Assembly: GCA_036378495.1 (NCBI GenBank)
Contig: DASUWI010000103.1
Location: forward strand, 1-16,503
DNA length: 16,503 nucleotides
Source: JAFALX01 sp036378495
GTDB taxonomy: Bacteria > Chloroflexota > Dormibacteria > Aeolococcales > Aeolococcaceae
Reading direction: 5' to 3'
The notes beneath the pieces are model-generated. The model worked only from the letters and a program-made list of their open reading frames with translations, did no database searches and was not told the DNA's origin. This document shows positions 16,179 through 16,503 of this stretch, in pieces. Within the stretch, counting starts at the first letter, position 1. The number at the start of each line of letters is the position of its first letter. The position numbers and the translations under genes are program-made.

Positions 16179-16211
16179 AGCGGTGCGCCCTTATATCACA
16201 GGAGTGAAGCC

Positions 16212-16503
16212 GTGATAGCAATCATCGTCATCGTCGTCATCGTCGTCCTGCTGCTGCTGGGACTGATGCTGTCCTACAACCGCTTCATCTCCGGGCGCAA
16301 CGCGGTGCAGAACGCCTGGGCCGACGTCGACACCGAGCTCAAGCGCCGCTACGACCTCGTGCCGAACCTGGTCAACACCGTGCAGGGCTACGCGGCGCAC
16401 GAGCGCGGCGTGTTCGAGGAGGTGACGCGCGCGCGCGCCGCGGCGCAGTCGGCACAGGGACCGGTGGCGGCGTCGGCCGCCGAGGGGCCGTTTGTCGCAG
16501 CGC
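16212..16503 (+). CDS. lemA: LemA family membrane protein (5' part, cut by window end)
   Basis: GTG at 16212 has AGGAG at 16200-16204, 7 nt upstream, which fixes the start. The 97 visible codons give an N-terminal hydrophobic helix built of Ile/Val/Leu (ATC/GTC and CTG triplet runs), followed by YNRFISGRNAVQNAWADVDT and ELKRRYDLVPNLVNTVQGYA, then HERGVFEEVTRARAAA. These are the core LemA-family signature (YN..v..rN.v..AW..vdv.LkrR.dLiPNLV..VkgYa.hE). Members are membrane proteins with a helical extracytoplasmic domain, often next to peptidase or DUF2207 genes; the function is poorly known. The C-terminus lies beyond the window. Confidence 0.92.
   Translation, partial: MIAIIVIVVIVVLLLLGLMLSYNRFISGRNAVQNAWADVDTELKRRYDLVPNLVNTVQGYAAHERGVFEEVTRARAAAQSAQGPVAASAAEGPFVAA

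Noticed and set aside
16191..16196. TTATAT as the -10 box of the lemA gene
   Set aside because: It lies only 4 nt before the Shine-Dalgarno sequence, so transcription would start inside or after the ribosome binding site. The TACGCT further upstream is better placed.

Overview
The window is high-GC bacterial DNA, tightly packed with genes. It most resembles an actinobacterial lineage, and the deep-branching Thermoleophilia (Solirubrobacterales/Gaiellales) would fit. This rests on a full GlgE-type glucan operon, a DipZ-like thioredoxin module beside CcdA, an AcnA-type aconitase and many ATGA/TGATG stop-start overlaps. The taxonomic call is inference, because no rRNA or other marker gene is present.

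Layout, left to right. Positions 1-1436: a minus-strand membrane-anchored parallel beta-helix protein with a polyproline N-terminus, followed by a possible terminator. Positions 1512-2115: a broken region not covered by any intact ORF. It holds, on the minus strand, the N-terminal signature part of a phospholipase C/acid phosphatase-type phosphoesterase spread over three reading frames. This abuts, at an 8-bp palindrome, a plus-strand C-terminal coding fragment, which looks like an inversion or chimeric junction. Positions 2161-2541: a minus-strand DksA/TraR-type zinc-finger protein. Positions 2671-10092: a minus-strand operon glgE-treS-mak-glgB, which is the complete trehalose-to-alpha-glucan (GlgE) pathway. 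Positions 10311-11442: a minus-strand ECF-type sigma factor followed by an overlapping single-pass membrane protein with a cysteine-bearing outer tail (presumed anti-sigma factor). Positions 11528-13332, divergent: an exported thioredoxin-like protein with a DipZ-type C-terminal domain and the membrane electron carrier CcdA. Positions 13378-16152: aconitate hydratase with a perfect palindrome inside its coding sequence. Positions 16212-16503: the start of a LemA-family gene cut by the window end.

How the genes work together. TreS makes maltose from trehalose, Mak phosphorylates it, GlgE polymerises maltose-1-phosphate into linear glucan, and GlgB branches the product, so one transcript encodes a self-sufficient route. 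In the middle, a sigma/membrane-protein pair with two CX10C motifs faces away from a thiol-disulfide exchange pair (thioredoxin-like plus CcdA) across an 85-bp divergent intergenic region. A thiol-responsive regulatory circuit is an attractive but unproven reading, and it is the most promising candidate here for something undescribed. The second notable signal is the rearranged phosphoesterase remnant, and the third is the REP-like palindrome translated in frame within acnA.
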